Under the pieces are notes generated by a model. That model saw nothing but the letters and a program-made list of their open reading frames with translations, had not been told where the DNA came from and made no database searches. This document shows, piece by piece, positions 59,470 to 64,000 of a stretch of DNA of 64,000 nucleotides. Source of the DNA: Hygrophila difformis (lineage: Eukaryota; Streptophyta; Magnoliopsida; Lamiales; Acanthaceae); contig JAOANR010000004.1 in assembly GCA_030278955.1 (NCBI GenBank), positions 56,445,120 to 56,509,119 of the forward strand, in the 5' to 3' direction. Both the position numbers and the translations under genes were made by a program. Positions within the stretch are counted from its first letter, which is position 1; each line of letters opens with the position of its first letter.

Positions 59470-60696
59470 GGAAAAAAGGATAAATAGGTCTTTTTTCTTT
59501 TCAAAAAATTCAAATCAGTCCTTTTTCTATTTTATTACCAAAACAGTCCTCTACAAATGCTAATTATGTTCAAATCAGTCCTTTTTTCACTAATTATATT
59601 CTAATTGCTGACATGGCAAGGGTTTTAATTTAAACCTGATACATGTGCATAATATTAGTCCTTTTTCTTTTATCTTTTGCCAATTCAGTCCTAAACTTTT
59701 ATTTTGTTCTATTTAGTCCTCTACCCCAATCACTCATTTTTATATTAATTGGCCTCAAACCTTTCAAATTATTTCATTTTAGGCCCAGAACCTTAAATTT
59801 TTTATTATTACTAATACATTTATCAAATAAATGCACAACATACTTCCATAAATAAAATTAAACACCAAACCTCATATATTGGGTTCGACTGCTTTGTTAT
59901 CGGGTCTTTCAAGTACCGGCATTTTACGGACTCTCTCTAATAACCACTCGACCGCAACCGATTGTTCATTGGTTTTGGTTTCCTTCAGTAACAATCAACA
60001 GAATCTTACTTTGTGTCCTACCTTAGGATGTAGCAATATTTGAGTAAATGATTTAACTTGAATTTTTGGAAGGTTATGGATACAGGAAGCCTTAGTTTTA
60101 TTGAAAAATATTAATATTATTAAAAATATTAAAAAAACAGCCTGAATTTTATTGTCCACAAAGTATAATTGTGCTGATTGTTGCTGAAGGAAACCAGAAC
60201 CAATGAACCATCGTTACGGTCGGGTGGTTAGAGAGAGTCCGTAAAATTCGGAACTTCGAAGACCCGGTAACAAGGCGGTCAAACCCAATGTATGAGGTTT
60301 GGTATTTAATTTTATTTACGGAAGTATGTTGGGCATTTATTTGATAAATGTATTAGTAATAATAAAAAATTTAAGGTTCTGGGCCTAAAATGAAATAATT
60401 TGAAAGGTTTGAGGCCAATTAATATAAAAATGAGTGATTGGGGTAGAGGACTAAATAGAACAAAATAAAAGTTTAGGACTGAATTGGCAAAAGATAAAAG
60501 AAAAAGGACTAATATTATGCACACGTGTCAGGTTTAAATTAAAACCCTTGCCACGTCAGCAATTAGAATATAATTAGTGAAAAAGGACTGATTTGAACAT
60601 AATTAGCATTTGTAGAGGACTGTTTTGGTAATAAAATAGAAAAAGGACTGATTTGAATTTTTTGAAAAGAAAAAGGACCTATTTATCCTTTTTTCC
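59470..60696. mobile_element. Mutator-like foldback element with about 0.5-kb inverted arms
   Basis: Left arm 59470-about 59995 and right arm about 60180-60696 are near-perfect inverted copies, starting GGAAAAAAGGATAAATAGG and ending with its complement. GTATGTTAAT is duplicated at 59460-59469 and 60697-60706. Nine-to-ten-bp duplications and long TIRs point to a non-autonomous MULE. Each arm shows the same open frame of about 70 codons on opposite strands; these mirror each other and are not genes. Confidence 0.88.
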
Positions 60697-60706
60697 GTAT
60701 GTTAAT

Positions 60707-61759
60707 TATGCTATGTTTTATTTCTTTATAACAATGCTTGTACTCTGTGACAGACTAGCTTCTTGATTTGGATTTTCATGTAAATATGATACCTTCTTTC
60801 CTGTAAATATGGTATTTTTATTAAATTGGTCCTTAACATTTGTTTGGAGATATAACTTGAGCTTTGCTGTTTGTGGGAGAAACACGAAGAGAAATTCCAA
60901 TTTTTACAAATGTTGTCTTCGTGATGACACGAACAGAAATTTGAATTCTTTAAGCAATTGCAATTTGTTTCAGATAGGCAGTTTTGTGTTTAAGCAATTA
61001 GTGTTTTATTAAATAAACAAAAATTGCTTAAACAAATTGCTTTCACATATATCACCAAATTTGAATTCTTTAAGCAATTCCTTCGCTGTTGGCTTTGACA
61101 TGTTTATATGTAATGTATGTATCTATATTTATTTGGTAGTGTATGTTGATGTTTCTGTTTATCCCCTGCGGGAAGATTTATCCCATACAGAACTACACTC
61201 AGGAAAGGCAGTCGATGCTTTTTCCCTGATTTGTGTCATCGTGCACTGCTAGCTTTGGTTGTACTAATTCCTTTCGGTTTTTAGGAGTTCTTGATTTCAC
61301 TAATTTATCTTCTTGATGCTTGTAAAGGAGGGCCACCATATGGTACAACAGTTGGTGAGAATGTTACCCAAGATCATGGTCTCAATCTCTGCCAGTTGTT
61401 TTTGAACACTAAAAGAATCCTGCCAGTTGGTCTCAATCTCTAATCTATATATTTGTAATTTTATTCAGGTTTGTACGACTTCTAAACACACCTCAGGTTT
61501 TTGAAATGACCATTTCCTCTGATGTTGAGATATCATAGATAAAAGCAGTCCACAAAATTTGAAATTTATTCTCTGATACTAATTTAATTCTATTAATTGA
61601 AGTTCATTGAATTGATTTGCTCTGAAAGAAGCAACACTAAATTAATCCTATTGATGATCCCATTAAAATCTTAACTGTTTATTGTAGTATATTAGAACTT
61701 TAGCGATTGCAACTTTGTCCTATAGATGCTTTTAAATTGTTATTTCTATTTAATTGTAT
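60707..61759. other. Non-coding stretch
   Basis: It contains a repeated TTTGAATTCTTTAAGCAATT motif (60942 and 61061) and AAGCAATT/AATTGCTT foldbacks. Short frames are unrecognised. Confidence 0.5.
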
Positions 61760-61900
61760 TCACCTTATCGAACAAGCAAGGCATATGCGCAGTGTTGGGG
61801 GTTCAATCCCCAGTCAGTCTCTTATTCCTCCCATTTATTCTCTTAGTAATTTATGTGGCCTGGGCTCTTACCACCTCTTTCCTAGCTGTATGTTGTTCCG
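61760..61900 (+). mobile_element. SINE copy 3, partial
   Basis: GTTGGGGGTTCAATCCCCAG is the B-box region, followed by TATGTGGCCTGGGCTCTTAC and CACCTCTTTCCTAG, matching the body of the copy at 36061-36230, then an A-rich tail. The 5' head is diverged, so limits are approximate. Confidence 0.65.
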
Positions 61901-62820
61901 GAAAAAAAAAGGAAAGGGATCCAATTATAAAAATTTAAAGTTTGGGGTGCTTTTAGCATGTTAGCTTTTTCCCTCCTTTTTATTCGGTTTTGCTCCATTC
62001 GTTCGGACTTCGCGATCTCTACAGTTTTCAGTTAGCTGTTTTCTGTTCCGTGTCAAGCAGAATCTAAAACCGAGTTGGGTTTCAGCTGGGCCGCTGTTTA
62101 GAGGTGGTGGTGATGTTGTATTGCTTGCTTAGTTGTTCTTCAATTTTGGGTTTTATGCTTCATTGTTGGTTCTTTGTCTTATATTAATTCAGTTTTCTGA
62201 TTCTGACGAAGGTTGGTGGTGTTTTCCCTGATCAGGTTTATACTCTGCTTTATTCCAATTTTGATCCGCTGGTTGAATGTTGTGAAAGTTTTGTCGGCTT
62301 CGGTGTTCTGTTAATTCTTTTGCAAAATTGGAATCTGTATTGGGACAATCTGTAGCTTGTGGAGGTTGTTTGGTGAGAATCCTGGAGAGTTTTATGCTAC
62401 TTGGCTTTGAATTGGCCTTTTATATTTCAGAAAATTTGCAGATTTAGCTGAAATGGCAAAGTTCCTTAACACTCACATTTTATTCATTTTGTTTACTTTT
62501 AAATTTCCTTAATGCTATGTAAGGCATAGCTCTTGTGAAAAACAATGCACGGCTAGGTGCTTAGATTGCTGTCTCTCTCTCCCAGATCCAAGAACAATGG
62601 CGTAAGGGTGAGTTTTTATCTTTCACTTGTCATTTTTATTTGAGGGCATTGTGCTGGTAAGTGATTCTGTTGAGTTTACCAATTTCTTCAGCTCCCATCT
62701 TGAATACCACTTTGAACCGAACCCTGAACCTTTTTTAATTCGCTGGCCATATCTAAAATAATGAGAGCAAGTGGAAAACTTGATAAGATGATAAGATGGG
62801 TTTTATTGGAGCTCAGACTA
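61901..62820. other. Non-coding stretch
   Basis: T-rich, leader-like DNA with no supported exon. Confidence 0.45.
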
Positions 62821-62961
62821 TTCAGAAAGAAAGTGTGCAGCAAAGATTAATGAAATGCATGCATCAAAAAATATGGAATTAGCTACCTTATTCAGAAAGA
62901 AAGTGTGCAGCAATGATTAATGAAATGCATGCATCAAAAAAATATGGAATTAGCTACCTTG
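62821..62961 (+). repeat. 70-bp tandem duplication
   Basis: The unit beginning TTCAGAAAGAAAGTGTGCAG (62821-62890) is repeated at 62891-62961 with one substitution and one extra A. Confidence 0.95.
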
Positions 62962-64000
62962 ACCTATCAAATCAATTGGTTATCTTTAACTCACTTTTAT
63001 TCACTTACACTTGTTTCTTCTTTAGCTATGGGCAGCTGTACGTGCAAATATGTTGTGCGTAGAACAACACATTTTTCCTAGTATATATATATGTATGCAT
63101 TCATTTCAATGGTTCAAAGTGTTCAACTGAATACTACTACTTCCTTGGCTTGCTGTTGGGAAATGTTAGTGTCTCTTGTTACTCAAATTTGTCTTTATTT
63201 AATTTTCATTAATTACTTTCGGAGTTTATTTCTTTTAATATATAAAAATAGTGTGAGAAAAAAAAATATGCTTCTATAAAGTACATATTTGATTTGCAGT
63301 ATTTTTTTTTTTTTTTTTGGTATGTAAGTATTATGTATAATTGGATGATGTGATTGTCTATACAGTAATAATAAGTAAGAGATGGGATAATGTTAGCACT
63401 TATGTTTAAATAATATATAGTGTTACATATATATAGAATTATTATTAATTTAAAATATTTTAAAATTTCTTAAAAACTGTGCGAATTGAATGAGTAAAAA
63501 TCACACTACACTTAATTAGTTCCTCAATATTTGTGGACCAACACACGAAATACATACCTGAATATTTCATATGAACATGACTACATGAGGAAGCTTAAAA
63601 AAGCCTTTCTTTTTTTCTGAATTCAAAAGTTAATGCAAATGGCTTCCTCATTATACAAAAATTTTGAGGATGATTTGAAACTGTCAGATAATATTATCTG
63701 AAAGCAACATTTTGAATTTTTCTAACAAGGATTATTTAGGTCGGCAGAGTTAATGTCCAAACAACAAATTCCAGCCAAGGCTGTACGTGTTTGTCTCTCG
63801 ACTAACACTAGATTACACTGTACGGCAGCATATTGTTTTCAATACTACTACTATATGCGTGGGAAATCTTAAATTTGGAGATGACAAAAATGTAATGACA
63901 AATTCACTTGCTAATGCTATACTGTTTGAACAGAGAATAATATACTTCAACGGTTGCAACCAGACAAGATTGATTCAGTCATGAAGATACCTGGTTGATA
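62962..64000. other. Non-coding stretch with a dispersed-repeat fragment
   Basis: It contains the 63119-63170 block related to 47575-47650, a T run at 63302-63318, and AT-rich DNA. No gene is seen up to the window edge. Confidence 0.5.

Noticed and set aside
59643..59855. Hydrophobic 70-codon frame, mirrored at 60312-60524
   Set aside because: It lies in the arms of the foldback element and appears twice only because the arms are inverted copies.
63051..63082. Possible Helitron 3' end: weak hairpin followed by CTAGT
   Set aside because: The stem is short and AT-rich with mismatches and nothing ties it to the 5' ends at 49385 or 54500.

Overview
The window is nuclear DNA of a flowering plant, probably a eudicot. 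The evidence is intron-containing plant genes with GT-AG borders, plant-type retrotransposons, (CCCTAA)-like telobox motifs, and Stowaway, Harbinger, Mutator and Helitron elements. I cannot name the species.

Region 1 (1-33,201) is one nest of LTR retrotransposons. A Copia element on the minus strand (gag, protease, integrase, reverse transcriptase; initiator-Met PBS; 664-bp LTR at 32,538-33,201) runs off the left edge. Two members of a second family split it. Copy A (936-15,440, + strand, TSD GACAA) sits in the integrase/RT part. Copy B (17,432-31,426, - strand, TSD GACAT) sits just after the gag zinc knuckle. Both have giant LTRs (5.82/5.83 kb and 5.55/5.56 kb), a tRNA-Asp-type PBS, and only about 2.9 kb of internal DNA with no gag or pol. 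This is a LARD-like non-autonomous layout. The LTRs carry an unusual array of long palindromes with a CCACG-type core, telobox repeats, a GC-rich cassette that differs between the copies, and a TATA box. The internal region carries repeated hairpin plus polypurine-tract-like modules. Short open frames inside these elements are not genes.

Region 2 (33,202-42,284) holds a decayed NDUFA9 (complex I 39-kDa subunit) gene fragment, a minus-strand Helitron with a textbook 3' hairpin and CTAG end (filled with a SINE, MITEs and an RNase H remnant), and AT-rich DNA.

Region 3 (42,285-49,330) is the genic part. It contains an intact six-exon TH2-like gene (TENA domain fused to a HAD phosphatase; thiamin phosphate dephosphorylation and pyrimidine salvage) and two minus-strand genes for short secreted proteins. 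The two secreted proteins share a signal-peptide region and a TATA motif, and each has a transposon about 50 bp upstream of its TATA box.

Region 4 (49,385-58,805) holds gene fragments with introns, in the same orientation, behind two Helitron-like 5' ends: ABCC13-type ABC transporter, organellar EF-Ts, and alanine aminotransferase. At least the first and last carry stops and frameshifts. This looks like Helitron-type gene capture. Region 5 (58,806-64,000) holds a Mutator-like foldback element with 0.5-kb arms, a SINE, a 70-bp tandem duplication and otherwise featureless DNA.

The best candidates for something undescribed are the giant-LTR family, with its palindrome array and repeated PPT-like modules, and the pair of small secreted proteins.
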